From the NCBI RefSeq assembly GCF_003202155.1, contig NZ_QFLI01000010.1, positions 164,078-228,077 of the forward strand: DNA of 64,000 bases, given 5' to 3'. The notes below the pieces were generated by a model. The model saw only the letters and a program-made list of their open reading frames with translations. It was not told the origin of the DNA and searched no databases. The position numbers and the translations under genes were made by a program. This DNA comes from Marinifilum breve. GTDB taxonomy: Bacteria > Bacteroidota > Bacteroidia > Bacteroidales > Marinifilaceae. Of this stretch, positions 37,501 through 45,654 are shown piece after piece (position 1 is the first letter of the stretch; each line of letters opens with the position of its first letter).

Positions 37501-38495
37501 GATTCCTCTAGACTAATCACGGCAGTTTCGCCAATACAAAGCTCGGTATCATCCGCATTTAAGTTGATATCTGTTCTTGGAGTTGTTCCTACAGTTACCA
37601 ATATTTTTTGATCCAGATTGTAATAGTTCAAACAACTAGGACCAAAAGCTCTCAGTGTATATAGCTCCGTACTTGTTGGTGTTAAGGTAAATATCAGGTT
37701 GCTGCCATTTCCTGTTAATGGTCCTGCAACATATGTACTACCATCAAAAATTTGGTAGTCAATTCCAATCTCCGAATTTTCTATGGTAATGTTTACCGAT
37801 TCGCCAATACAAATTTGATTATTATCTGCGTAGGCAACTAGATCAATTTTTGGAGCAGCTGCCACATTAATTGAGGCAGTGTTGTTTAGCATGATCTGAT
37901 CGTAACATGAACCACCACTGATAAATATCTGGTAGGTAGTATTACTAGCTGGAAAAACTTGTGGGAATGGAATTGTTACTCCATTTCCATCTATTGCAGG
38001 AGGAAAGTCATCGGGTCCATTATTTAAAAGATATTTGTAGCCAAGTTCAGTGTTTTCGACCGAAATGATTACACCTTCGCCTTTACAGATCTGTGTTTCA
38101 GATGCGGTAACCAATAAGTTTAAATTAGGTCCTGCACTAACCGTTACAGTAATGGTCTCTGTCAGATCAATGCTTTCGCTGGTACTTGTATTGGTAGCGG
38201 TAACGCTATAAGTTGTCGTTATATTTGGTTGTGAATTAAACGATATTTGTGCGCCAGTTCCATTTATTGGAGTGCCCTCGTTCACTCCATTGGCTTTAAG
38301 TTGGTATTCAACACCAACTTCACTACTTTCTAAAAATATACTTATGGTTTCTCCTTCGCATATTGCTGATTTGTCAATGCTTAAATCAATCGAGCTGTCA
38401 GGTGGTGCCTGTGCTGCAATTACAACAAATTGACTGGAGAATAACAGAAAAACAAATAAAAGAGTAGTATGTAGATAGGGGTAGAAATGCTTCAT
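34590..38495 (-). CDS. Giant repeat adhesin with type B (gliding motility) C-terminal domain
   Basis: A 1301-residue exported protein: signal peptide (residues 1-29) and about 12 repeats of roughly 95-100 residues, each with ICEGE.ISIxxENSE and YQLxDGS blocks, then GNGxxIxF and SPxxTTxYxxxA. This is the Ig/PKD-like repeat pattern. The C-terminal about 85 residues (NALTPNGDGINDTW... to KGSLSILGN) are the CHU_C gliding motility-associated domain, a type IX secretion type B sorting signal. Cys in each repeat may form disulfides. Probably surface-displayed; partner is the downstream PorP/SprF-OmpA protein. Confidence 0.92.
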   Translation of the reverse strand: MKHFYPYLHTTLLFVFLLFSSQFVVIAAQAPPDSSIDLSIDKSAICEGETISIFLESSEVGVEYQLKANGVNEGTPINGTGAQISFNSQPNITTTYSVTATNTSTSESIDLTETITVTVSAGPNLNLLVTASETQICKGEGVIISVENTELGYKYLLNNGPDDFPPAIDGNGVTIPFPQVFPASNTTYQIFISGGSCYDQIMLNNTASINVAAAPKIDLVAYADNNQICIGESVNITIENSEIGIDYQIFDGSTYVAGPLTGNGSNLIFTLTPTSTELYTLRAFGPSCLNYYNLDQKILVTVGTTPRTDINLNADDTELCIGETAVISLEESENGVEYQLTDGTNPVGTPITGDGNSISFAGVSPNATTTYHVEINSTECSETKDLDNTIEITVKPQADITLNVTPNFADICEGESISIFVDGSENDVNYQLYDGSSTIGSSIKGNGGSIEFNISPSSSTTYEIQAIKNNCSKVNTLNQKATITVNPKPDLDLVIKANSAEICEGESTIISIENTENDVQYQLKDASGNIGTPIAGNGSQIDFPAISPLSTNNYLVDAIKSTCSNVYEFTNQVAVTVHPQPAGTINYSVDPATICEGEIIAVTITGSENAIKYEVIGSIEGKLGEVEGNGTDISIFIKPKQSQTLSIQAQNLLCASPVLYPNTSNITVNTGPKLDLAVTADHTQICESLNTPVVISVENSEAGLSYWLKDQTGSVLDMATGNSGTVNFTSVSPTTSTTYIVETTMAGCNDRLDLQNKYDLAVIALPVTTMDVSISEPEICVGENTIISIDSSEVGVKYQLFDGTYLEGDAIDGTGSALSFPEFSPFRSVTYQIIATNDACGTQQYLDESIRVNVGLQPEIHLHPTIDKHTICEGEQVVISLTPTDTRVQYQLWEESTAIGSPITGNNEEIHFEPTAPANSTTYRIEALGERCLAPVDIRYTVDVDVHHSPEISKIILSNRDTICAGEEVVISVENSQADIFYQLHDGSKLIEPNVVGNGGTIQFPEQYPSTSSTYTVYAHETVCTDPLALDNTKLITVPDISTNSVENFATPEEFCEGEAIDIELTSTISGIEYVLQDGDNILSEIVGDGGPIVFEDIVPNINSNLFVSVGNCKDELIAAKPNYTLQSNPKLQIVSTDVHTGYDGNLVISVSEGVAPYTYIINPGETTTSDNPVYELTNLESGTYQVLVVDGNACRSSDAGQLVEIKLDEDQQIIVNNALTPNGDGINDTWKIHYDPSLGNPEVYIFNIYGQEVYHSKSYQNDWKGSFNGSILPNGAYYYLIEFESGEIKPVKGSLSILGN

Positions 38496-38927
38496 TCAAT
38501 AGATTTAGATTATAGTGGATTTATAAAGCTTGTAATTCATTGGTTTTTCGAAAAAATAGTTGAATGAAAAATGAATTCAATAGATATTCTTTAATATTTT
38601 GATTTTTTTAAGATTTCAAACAATTTTTTAATACGATAAATAAGTAGATTTGTTTGTTGAATCTTATTGGTATTTAGTTTGTTAGGGATATAAATGGTAA
38701 ATACACGATTTAGAATCCAATATATACAACTCTACCTATTATGCTGTGATAGACACCTTGCACTAAAAATAGCTAAAAAATTGACAAATCGACGGATATC
38801 AAAGATAAATGTATTTTATTTTGCTGTCAATCGATTATGGTAAATTGTGAGGATTCCTAAAATATCAGGGTGAACTACCAATATATTTTTATACATTTGT
38901 TAGAATTACATAATATGGATTGAAAAT
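38496..38927. other. Intergenic region with one promoter-like element
   Basis: About 430 AT-rich bases, divergent between the adhesin and dCMP deaminase genes. The only feature seen is TACATTTG at 38892-38899, a -7 element 29 bp before the deaminase ATG; no TTTG at -33 is evident. Confidence 0.5.
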
Positions 38928-39383
38928 ATGATGAATAAAGAATCAGTGAGTGTGTTAAGTAAGCAAGATAAGTTAGACAGGAGATATTTGAGAATGGCTT
39001 TGGTGTGGGCTGAAAATTCATATTGTAAAAGAAGGCAGGTGGGAGCGTTAATCGTAAAAGATAAAATGATCATCTCAGACGGTTACAATGGAACACCTTC
39101 TGGCTTCGAAAATGTATGCGAGGATGACAACTTTAAGACCAAACCTTACGTACTACATGCAGAAGCCAATGCTATTACCAAAGTTGCCAAGTCGGGTAAC
39201 AGTAGCGAAAATGCTACTTTATATGTTACCGCTTCCCCTTGTATTGAGTGTGCAAAGTTGATTATTCAAGCCGGAATTGTTCGAGTTATCTATTCTGAAG
39301 AGTATCATAGTACCGATGGAATTGATTTATTGAAAAGAGCTGGTATTGATACAAAGTATATCAATCTGAACAAAGAGAATTAA
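38928..39383 (+). CDS. dCMP/CMP deaminase (ComEB-like)
   Basis: A 151-residue zinc deaminase. His77-Ala-Glu79 (LHAEANAI) and PCIEC (Cys105, Cys108) supply the zinc ligands and the proton-shuttling Glu. Converts dCMP to dUMP, feeding thymidylate synthesis. The S41 protease gene starts 10 bp after its stop, so the two are likely co-transcribed, a common Bacteroidota pairing. Confidence 0.92.
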   Translation: MMNKESVSVLSKQDKLDRRYLRMALVWAENSYCKRRQVGALIVKDKMIISDGYNGTPSGFENVCEDDNFKTKPYVLHAEANAITKVAKSGNSSENATLYVTASPCIECAKLIIQAGIVRVIYSEEYHSTDGIDLLKRAGIDTKYINLNKEN

Positions 39384-39393
39384 AACAAAATAC

Positions 39394-40995
39394 ATGAGTT
39401 ACAACAATAAAAGAAGTGCAATATTCTTACCAATTCTGCTAACCTTAGCCATTGTAGTTGGTATGTTTATTAACTCCCTGTTTCAAGGAAACAGTAAAGG
39501 AGAATCAACTATTTTCCAGCTGCCTAAAGCGGGCAGTAAGTTGGAGGTTGTTTTAGATATGGTTGAATCGGATTATGTAGATACAGTTAGTTCTGCAGAT
39601 TTGGTAGAGCAGGCAATTCCTGCGCTGCTGAAAGATCTTGATCCGCATACCGTATACATTCCAGCTAAGGATTTACAGAGGGTAAATGAAGATTTGAAAG
39701 GAAATTTTGGAGGGATTGGCGTGCAGTTCATTCGTTATCAGGATACTGTTGCCATTGTGCGTGTAATTCCAGGTGGACCTTCTGAATTGGCAGGCATTAA
39801 GGCTGGCGACAGAATGGTTACCGTTAATGATACTTCCATTGTTGGTAAAGACCTAAAAGATAATGATATCATTGGTCGATTGAAAGGACCCAAAGGTACT
39901 CCGGTAAAAGTTGGTGTTTATCGCAGAAGCAGCAATGAGACTTTAGAAATGGAATTGTTGAGAGGATCGATACCAGTTCCAAGTGTTGATGTTGCTTACA
40001 TGATTAACAACGAAGTTGGATACATTAAGGTTAGTCGTTTTGCAGCAACTACTTATTTCGAGTTTTCAGAAGGATTGGAGAGGTTGGAATCCGAAGGAGT
40101 GAAGAAGCTGATTGTTGACCTTCGAGGAAATACAGGAGGTTATTTGTCTGAGGCAACCAACATGATCAATGAATTTCTTTCCGAAAATAAAATGATGGTT
40201 TATACCGAAGGTAAATCACAACCAAGAACCGATTACAAATCAAATGGCAGTGGTAGGTTCCAGGATTTACCGGTTATTGTGCTGATTGATGAGGTTTCGG
40301 CTTCGGCAAGTGAAATTTTTGCAGGTGCAATACAAGATAATGATAGAGGAAAAATTGTAGGGCGCCGTTCCTTTGGTAAAGGTTTGGTACAAGAACAGAG
40401 ACGATTGCCTGATGGTTCGGCTTTGCGTTTAACCGTTGCACGTTATTACACACCAACCGGCCGATGTATTCAGAAACCATACAACAATGGAAAAGAAGAA
40501 TATTACAATGATTTGAACCTGCGATTTATTCATGGAGAGTTCGAGAAAAAAGATTCCATCCATTTTAATGATTCATTAAAGTTTACAACTCCAGGAGGAA
40601 ATACCGTTTACGGAGGAGGTGGTATCATGCCAGATGTTTTCATTCCAGTTGATACTTCAGGATACTCAAATTATTTCCGAGATTTGAGAAGAAAAGGAAT
40701 CATCTACCAGTATGCATTCTCTTTTGTTGATAAGTACAGAGAGCAGATGCAAGGCTTAAAAACTCACAAGGACGTTTTAAATTTTGTGAAGGATAAAGCC
40801 ATTGTTAAGAACCTGGTAGCTTACGCCGATAAAAAAGGAGTAAAACCAGATTCAAAAGGATTAAGACAATCGCGCAAAGTGATAGAAACACAATTGAAAG
40901 CTTATATTGCTCGCGATTTAATTGATGATATCGGATTTTATCCAATCATTAGGGAACTGGATAAAACTTTAATAGAAGCCGAAACACACTTTTAG
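39394..40995 (+). CDS. S41-family C-terminal processing peptidase with PDZ domain
   Basis: A 533-residue protein: N-terminal signal anchor (residues 9-30), PDZ domain (about 100-180, with GGIGVQF and GLKAG-like IKAGDR), S41 protease core (about 195-380) with nucleophile Ser306 in SASASE and general-base Lys329 in SFGKGLVQ, and a C-terminal helical extension. Periplasmic Ctp proteases trim or degrade proteins from the C-terminus. Immediately downstream of the deaminase gene. Confidence 0.93.
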   Translation: MSYNNKRSAIFLPILLTLAIVVGMFINSLFQGNSKGESTIFQLPKAGSKLEVVLDMVESDYVDTVSSADLVEQAIPALLKDLDPHTVYIPAKDLQRVNEDLKGNFGGIGVQFIRYQDTVAIVRVIPGGPSELAGIKAGDRMVTVNDTSIVGKDLKDNDIIGRLKGPKGTPVKVGVYRRSSNETLEMELLRGSIPVPSVDVAYMINNEVGYIKVSRFAATTYFEFSEGLERLESEGVKKLIVDLRGNTGGYLSEATNMINEFLSENKMMVYTEGKSQPRTDYKSNGSGRFQDLPVIVLIDEVSASASEIFAGAIQDNDRGKIVGRRSFGKGLVQEQRRLPDGSALRLTVARYYTPTGRCIQKPYNNGKEEYYNDLNLRFIHGEFEKKDSIHFNDSLKFTTPGGNTVYGGGGIMPDVFIPVDTSGYSNYFRDLRRKGIIYQYAFSFVDKYREQMQGLKTHKDVLNFVKDKAIVKNLVAYADKKGVKPDSKGLRQSRKVIETQLKAYIARDLIDDIGFYPIIRELDKTLIEAETHF

Positions 40996-41022
40996 AATAA
41001 GGTTATCACACAAAATAGAAGA

Positions 41023-41054
41023 AGAGACTTGCTGCATGGTGAGTCTCTTTTTTT
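41023..41054 (+). terminator. Terminator of the S41 peptidase gene
   Basis: Stem AGAGACT/AGTCTCT with 12-nt loop then a run of T. Confidence 0.75.
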
Positions 41055-41221
41055 GCTTACTTTTTGATCGATGCAAAAAGTAAGAGCCATCCGGCTTGAG
41101 CAAAGTAAAGTTAAAGAATCAGAGGATAATATTTTCAATTAATAATTGATTTAGTAGCCCACTATATTCCATATTGAACCCTTTTTTAATTGTAATTATA
41201 GCATTGCTAACAACAGATAAC

Positions 41222-41380
41222 GGTACGCTGTACCTTTATTTTTTAATATTGAAACTACCTATAAATATCATGGTGCTCCGCACCTTAGTAATGATCTACT
41301 TTTTCTTGTGAGAAAAGCAGCAGCGCTGCGTAAGATTTATAGCCTTATCATTTGAGTTTTTTTAGTAGGTGCAGCGCACC
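41222..41380. repeat. REP-like array of four palindromes spaced 48-50 bp
   Basis: GGTAC-GCT-GTACC (41222-41234), GGTGC-TCC-GCACC (41272-41284), GCAGCGCTGC (41320-41329) and GGTGC-AGC-GCACC (41368-41380). Three share the form GGTRC-N3-GYACC; most are followed by a CTTTA or CTTA-like tail. Starts are 50, 48 and 48 bp apart. Resembles repetitive extragenic palindromes; no transposase is adjacent. Confidence 0.6.
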
Positions 41381-41543
41381 GTAACCTTTATTTCAGCTGG
41401 TATCTTTATCTAATCAAGAAATTTTCCAGTTTAAAAAAAATCAAAGCCAATTAAACCTTCCAACTTTTCAAAAGTCAAAGAACCGAATTCGATTTTAAAA
41501 AGCGCTGAAATTTAGTAAATGAGAACATTAAAATTTTAGATAT

Positions 41544-42386
41544 ATGAAACGATCAGTTATAGTTGGAATGATTTGCATGTTTGTGGTGGCTGGAATGTCG
41601 AACCTATATGCACAACAAAATAGAGGGCAACGCGGACAAAGAAACGTACAATGCCAAAAAGGTGAGCGTTGTAATCTTAGCGATGCACAAAAAGAACAAA
41701 TGAAAGAGGCGCGTACCAAGTACGCAAAGCAAACTCTTGATATCAAGAATGAATTAAACGAATTGCAAGCAAAGCAACAAACTTTGGTTTCGGCAGAGAA
41801 ACCAAATCAATCGCAAGTTTATGCCAATATCGATAAGATGACTGCATTGAAAAAGGAATTGCACCTTCAGAAATTAGATATGCGAATGGAAATGCGTTCG
41901 TTTTTAACTGAGGAGCAATTGTTACGTGCTGATGCCCGACCAAATCACCGCAAGGGAATGAAACAAGGCCGTGGAGGAAAGAAGGGAATGGCACAGGGCA
42001 GAATGCAAGGGAAACGTGGACAAGGAAAAATGCAAGGCAAAAGAGGCATGCAAGCTGGCAAAGGAAAACGAAATATGTTGGACTTGAATGATGGTCAGCA
42101 GGCAAAAATGAAAGAATTGCGTTTGGCTCACATGAAAGATACCAAATCGTTACGCGATGAGGCCGAAGAATTAAGATTGAAACAAAGAAACTTAATGACG
42201 GATGAAAATCCAGATAAGAAAGTATTGGTTGCCAATGTAAACCGCTTGGCGGATATCCAAAACACTTTGGCAAAAAAGAAATTCGACCATAAAATGGAAG
42301 TTCGCCAAATTCTTGACGAAGATCAGTTGGTAATTTTTATGAGTAGAGCAGGCAAAGGTTTTCATAGAGGCCACAACAGGTGGTAA
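41544..42386 (+). CDS. Exported Spy/CpxP-like protein with internal duplication
   Basis: A 280-residue protein with signal peptide (residues 1-23). Two homologous helical halves, about residues 34-125 (NLSDAQKEQMKEART ... LTEEQLLRADAR) and about 172-270 (LDLNDGQQAKMKELRLAHM ... LDEDQLVIFMSR), are joined by a basic Gly/Lys/Gln-rich linker of MQGKRGQ-type repeats (about 130-170). Each half has the amphipathic hairpin of periplasmic Spy/CpxP-type chaperones. The linker is unusually basic for a secreted protein. Confidence 0.7.
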   Translation: MKRSVIVGMICMFVVAGMSNLYAQQNRGQRGQRNVQCQKGERCNLSDAQKEQMKEARTKYAKQTLDIKNELNELQAKQQTLVSAEKPNQSQVYANIDKMTALKKELHLQKLDMRMEMRSFLTEEQLLRADARPNHRKGMKQGRGGKKGMAQGRMQGKRGQGKMQGKRGMQAGKGKRNMLDLNDGQQAKMKELRLAHMKDTKSLRDEAEELRLKQRNLMTDENPDKKVLVANVNRLADIQNTLAKKKFDHKMEVRQILDEDQLVIFMSRAGKGFHRGHNRW

Positions 42387-42408
42387 CACTGGATATAATT
42401 AGGTTAGG

Positions 42409-42436
42409 AGAGGTTCTTTTTTAGAACCTCTTTTTT
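42409..42436 (+). terminator. Terminator of the Spy-like gene
   Basis: Stem AGAGGTTCT/AGAACCTCT with a T-rich loop and a T-run. Confidence 0.85.
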
Positions 42437-42460
42437 GTGAAAGGCTCAAATAGTTAAGCT

Positions 42461-42495
42461 AAAAAAAAAGTCCAATTACATTTTAGTAATTGGAC
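42461..42495 (-). terminator. Terminator of hemN
   Basis: Minus-strand 10-bp stem GTCCAATTAC/GTAATTGGAC, 6-nt loop, followed by nine T. Confidence 0.85.
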
Positions 42496-42528
42496 CTTAA
42501 GTTTTTTCGATCTGAACGTATAAACTTA

Positions 42529-43893
42529 CTATATCGCTTTCGAAAACATCTTATCGCCACCTTTTTGCGAGTAGCGCAGTTTATTATCGAATGGTTTGGC
42601 AATGTTTCTCAAGAAAATCATACCCAAATCGGTAACGATTAACTTTTCTTCGTCTAGTTCAATAATTCCTTCTTCTTTCATTACGCTCAGTTCTTCGCTA
42701 ATGCTTTCGGGAAGGTATTTTTGTAATTCATCGGTAAAGAACAATTCGCGACGACAAGTAATGTCTAGTATGGCACGCTTTACGGTCAAATCTTCATCCG
42801 TAAGGAAATAACCTTTCACCAAATCTAATTCTCCTTTTTCGCAGGCTGCTTGGTACAAATGAATCTCCTTTGGGTTTTGCGCATAAGCATACTTGGCATC
42901 AGAAATAGATGATGCGCCCAGGCCAATCAGCAATTCGGTGTGGGAAGTATTGTAGCCCATAAAATTTCGGTGCAGACGCTTTTCTTCTCTGGCCACGAAG
43001 AGTTCGTCGTGAGGCAAAGAGAAGTGATCCATACCAATATCGCTGTAGTTGAGTTCTGCTAATTTTTCTTTTCCCAAATCGTACAAAGCACGCTTGGCTG
43101 CACTATCAGGAATATCGGCATCGGTAAACATGCGCTGCCCTTTGGTTTTCCAAGGTACATGTGCATACGAATAGTAGGCAATTCTATCTGGTTTCAGTTC
43201 CGAAACTTTCTCGAAAGTATCGCGAACCGATGAAATTTGTTGCTTAGGCAATCCGTAAATCAAATCGAAATTCACCGATTGGTAGCCAATTTCTCTGGCT
43301 GCTTCGGTTACTTCTTTTACAATTTCGAAACTTTGTTTGCGGTTAATCACACGCTGTACTTCAGGATCGAAATCCTGAACTCCATAACTTACCCTACGGA
43401 ATCCAACATCATACAGCGCTTGCAAATGTTCACGTGTGGTATTGTTCGGATGTCCTTCGAAACTGAATTCATATTTTGGATGTAAATCGGCATGTTCTTT
43501 AATGCCATTAATCAGTTTTTTCAGGTTTTCAGGACTAAAGAATGTAGGAGTTCCACCACCCAGGTGTAATTCTCTTAGAACAGGTTTTTCCCCGAAAGTA
43601 TCAAGATACACTTTCCATTCCTGCAAGAGAGAATCGATGTATTTGTCTTCAACGCCATGATCGCGAGTAATTACCTTGGTACAGGCACAATAAGTACAAA
43701 GACGTTCGCAATAGGGTAGGTGCACGTAAATGCTAATTCCTTTTGTAGAATTCGATTCATCAAAAGTACGTTTAACTACTTTTAACCAGTCTTTTGTATC
43801 TGGTCTTTCATCACCCCAAAATGGTACGGTTGGATAACTTGTATATCGTGGTACAGGAACGTTGTACTTTTCGATTAAGAGCTCTTTGTTCAT
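42529..43893 (-). CDS. hemN: Oxygen-independent coproporphyrinogen III oxidase (HemN)
   Basis: A 454-residue radical-SAM enzyme. The 4Fe-4S motif CERLCTYC gives Cys62, Cys66 and Cys69; an additional Cys71 follows, and the GGGTPTFF motif lies near residue 115. C-terminal WHTH-like domain ends near MFSKAI. It oxidatively decarboxylates coproporphyrinogen III to protoporphyrinogen IX without oxygen, pointing to anaerobic or microaerobic heme synthesis. Monocistronic. Confidence 0.95.
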   Translation of the reverse strand: MNKELLIEKYNVPVPRYTSYPTVPFWGDERPDTKDWLKVVKRTFDESNSTKGISIYVHLPYCERLCTYCACTKVITRDHGVEDKYIDSLLQEWKVYLDTFGEKPVLRELHLGGGTPTFFSPENLKKLINGIKEHADLHPKYEFSFEGHPNNTTREHLQALYDVGFRRVSYGVQDFDPEVQRVINRKQSFEIVKEVTEAAREIGYQSVNFDLIYGLPKQQISSVRDTFEKVSELKPDRIAYYSYAHVPWKTKGQRMFTDADIPDSAAKRALYDLGKEKLAELNYSDIGMDHFSLPHDELFVAREEKRLHRNFMGYNTSHTELLIGLGASSISDAKYAYAQNPKEIHLYQAACEKGELDLVKGYFLTDEDLTVKRAILDITCRRELFFTDELQKYLPESISEELSVMKEEGIIELDEEKLIVTDLGMIFLRNIAKPFDNKLRYSQKGGDKMFSKAI

Positions 43894-44031
43894 GAAAAAT
43901 TTCTTTTGCCTTATTCATACAAAGATATCTTTTTTTATAAGAACTTAGTCTGATAAGTCAAGATATAGAGAGAAGCTTATTTGTCAAAGATTTTGTAATT
44001 TAACAAATCTCAAATAAAATTCAGAAGTACT

Positions 44032-45105
44032 ATGAAGCTAAACGAAGTAGTTGTTGTGATCAACCCAGGGTCAACCTCAACAAAAATTGCCTTATATAAC
44101 CGAGAAGGATTGGTAGAAGATTTTGTAACCAGACATTTGCAAAAAGATTTGGATCAGTTTAATCGTGTTACCGATCAGTTCGAATACCGATTTGAAATGC
44201 TAAAAGATTGTTTGAATGATATGCTGAATGGCAAAGATTATTCGGTTGTTGGCATTGTTGGTAGAGGTGGAATAGTAAAACCATTGGAAGGTGGAACCTA
44301 TCGCATTAGCCATGAATTTTTAGAAGATGCACGTACTGGAAAATATGGCGATCATGCTTCGAATTTGGGAAGTATGCTGGCAAATAAACTGGCCAATCAT
44401 TTTGGTTTAGATGAAAGTTATACGGTAGATCCGGTTTCGGCAGGGAATATTATCGAAAAGGCTCAAATTTCTGGTGTCCCTGGAATTGAAAGAAATCGTA
44501 GAGGTCACCCGCTGAATATGAAAATGACCGCTCGAAAGATTGCTGCTCAACAAGGAATCGAATATGAAAAAGCCAAATATGTGATTGCTCATTTGGGAGG
44601 AGGAATTTCGATAGCATCGGTTGAAGGTGGAAAAATTACCGATGTAAATGATGCACTAATGGGAATGGGCCCATTTTCTCCCAACAGGGCAGGAGCAATT
44701 CCTACGCGTGGCATTATGGATTTGTGCTATTCCAAGTCAAGAAAAGAAGTGGAAACCTTATTGAGTAAGAATAGTGGATTGAAAGCTTATTTAGGTGTCG
44801 ATGATCTGCGCGATGTATTTAAACTGATTGAAAAAGGAAACGAAAAAGCTCAATTGGTATACGATGCCTTTGTGTATCAGATTGCCAAGGAAATTGGGGC
44901 TTACCATACTGCAATGAAATGCAAAGCCAATGGAATTATTATAACTGGTGGAATTGCCTATTCTGATCGGTTTATTGCAGATTTGAAGGAATATGTGGGA
45001 TGTTTGACTGAATTTTTTGTATATCCCGGAGAAAATGAAATGGAAGCATTGGCGGAAGGGGCATTCCGCGTAATTGATGGTAAAGAATTGGCAATAGAAT
45101 ATTAG
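44032..45105 (+). CDS. buk: Butyrate kinase
   Basis: A 357-residue acetokinase-family enzyme. NPGSTSTKIALYNRE near the N-terminus and AHLGGGISIASVEGGK near residue 186 are the nucleotide-binding signatures. Converts butyryl phosphate and ADP to butyrate and ATP; it may also use branched-chain substrates. No phosphate butyryltransferase gene is beside it, unlike the usual ptb-buk pair. The small hydrolase gene follows after 2 bp, likely co-transcribed. Confidence 0.92.
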   Translation: MKLNEVVVVINPGSTSTKIALYNREGLVEDFVTRHLQKDLDQFNRVTDQFEYRFEMLKDCLNDMLNGKDYSVVGIVGRGGIVKPLEGGTYRISHEFLEDARTGKYGDHASNLGSMLANKLANHFGLDESYTVDPVSAGNIIEKAQISGVPGIERNRRGHPLNMKMTARKIAAQQGIEYEKAKYVIAHLGGGISIASVEGGKITDVNDALMGMGPFSPNRAGAIPTRGIMDLCYSKSRKEVETLLSKNSGLKAYLGVDDLRDVFKLIEKGNEKAQLVYDAFVYQIAKEIGAYHTAMKCKANGIIITGGIAYSDRFIADLKEYVGCLTEFFVYPGENEMEALAEGAFRVIDGKELAIEY

Positions 45106-45107
45106 AT

Positions 45108-45599
45108 ATGAAGATAGTTTTCTCACATGGAAAGGAAAGTGGTCCTTGGGGAACCAAAATAAAGAGATTAAGCGAAATAGCTAAAGCGCAAGGATTTGAA
45201 GTAGATAGTTTGGATTATCGTACATACGCTAATCCTGATGATAGAGTATGTCAACTTTTAAACTATTTAAAGGATGAAGAGCAGGATTTTATATTGGTTG
45301 GTTCGAGTATGGGCGGATATGTTTCTTTGGTTAGTTCGGAGTATGTAAACCCAAAAGCTATTTTTCTAATGGCTCCGGCTTTGTACCTTGAAGGATACAA
45401 GCAACAGGAATATCCATTATCTTGTAACAAAATTGAAATAATTCATGGATGGGATGATGAGGTTATTCCATTCGATCACTCTGTAAGATTTGCCAAGAAG
45501 GCAAATTGTAGTTTACATTTAATTGCAGGTGATCATAGGTTGAATTCCTCTTTAGATAAGGTGGAAAGTGTTTTCGAAAACTTCCTTAAGAAAATTTAG
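45108..45599 (+). CDS. Small alpha/beta hydrolase (YqiA/YcfP-like)
   Basis: A 163-residue single-domain hydrolase. The nucleophile elbow is VGSSMGGYVSL with Ser near residue 66; HGWDDEVIPFDHS supplies the acid and DHRLN the C-terminal His. Substrate unknown; small esterases or thioesterases are typical. Its start is 2 bp after the buk stop, so it is probably translated in step with butyrate kinase. Confidence 0.8.
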   Translation: MKIVFSHGKESGPWGTKIKRLSEIAKAQGFEVDSLDYRTYANPDDRVCQLLNYLKDEEQDFILVGSSMGGYVSLVSSEYVNPKAIFLMAPALYLEGYKQQEYPLSCNKIEIIHGWDDEVIPFDHSVRFAKKANCSLHLIAGDHRLNSSLDKVESVFENFLKKI

Positions 45600-45603
45600 A
45601 ATT

Positions 45604-45632
45604 AAAAAAAAGCCAGCTTATAACAAGCTGGC
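45604..45632 (-). terminator. Terminator of trpS
   Basis: Stem GCCAGCTT/AAGCTGGC with 5-nt loop and eight T on the minus strand; may also stop the plus-strand hydrolase transcript. Confidence 0.8.
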
Positions 45633-45654
45633 ATTTTCTTTAAATATTTTGAGT

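Larger units (their letters stand above)
40996..41543. other. Intergenic region with terminator and phased palindromes
   Basis: About 550 bp holding the S41 gene terminator at the left and four GC-rich palindromes at 41222-41380 (separate entry). The rest is AT-rich with no gene. Confidence 0.6.
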
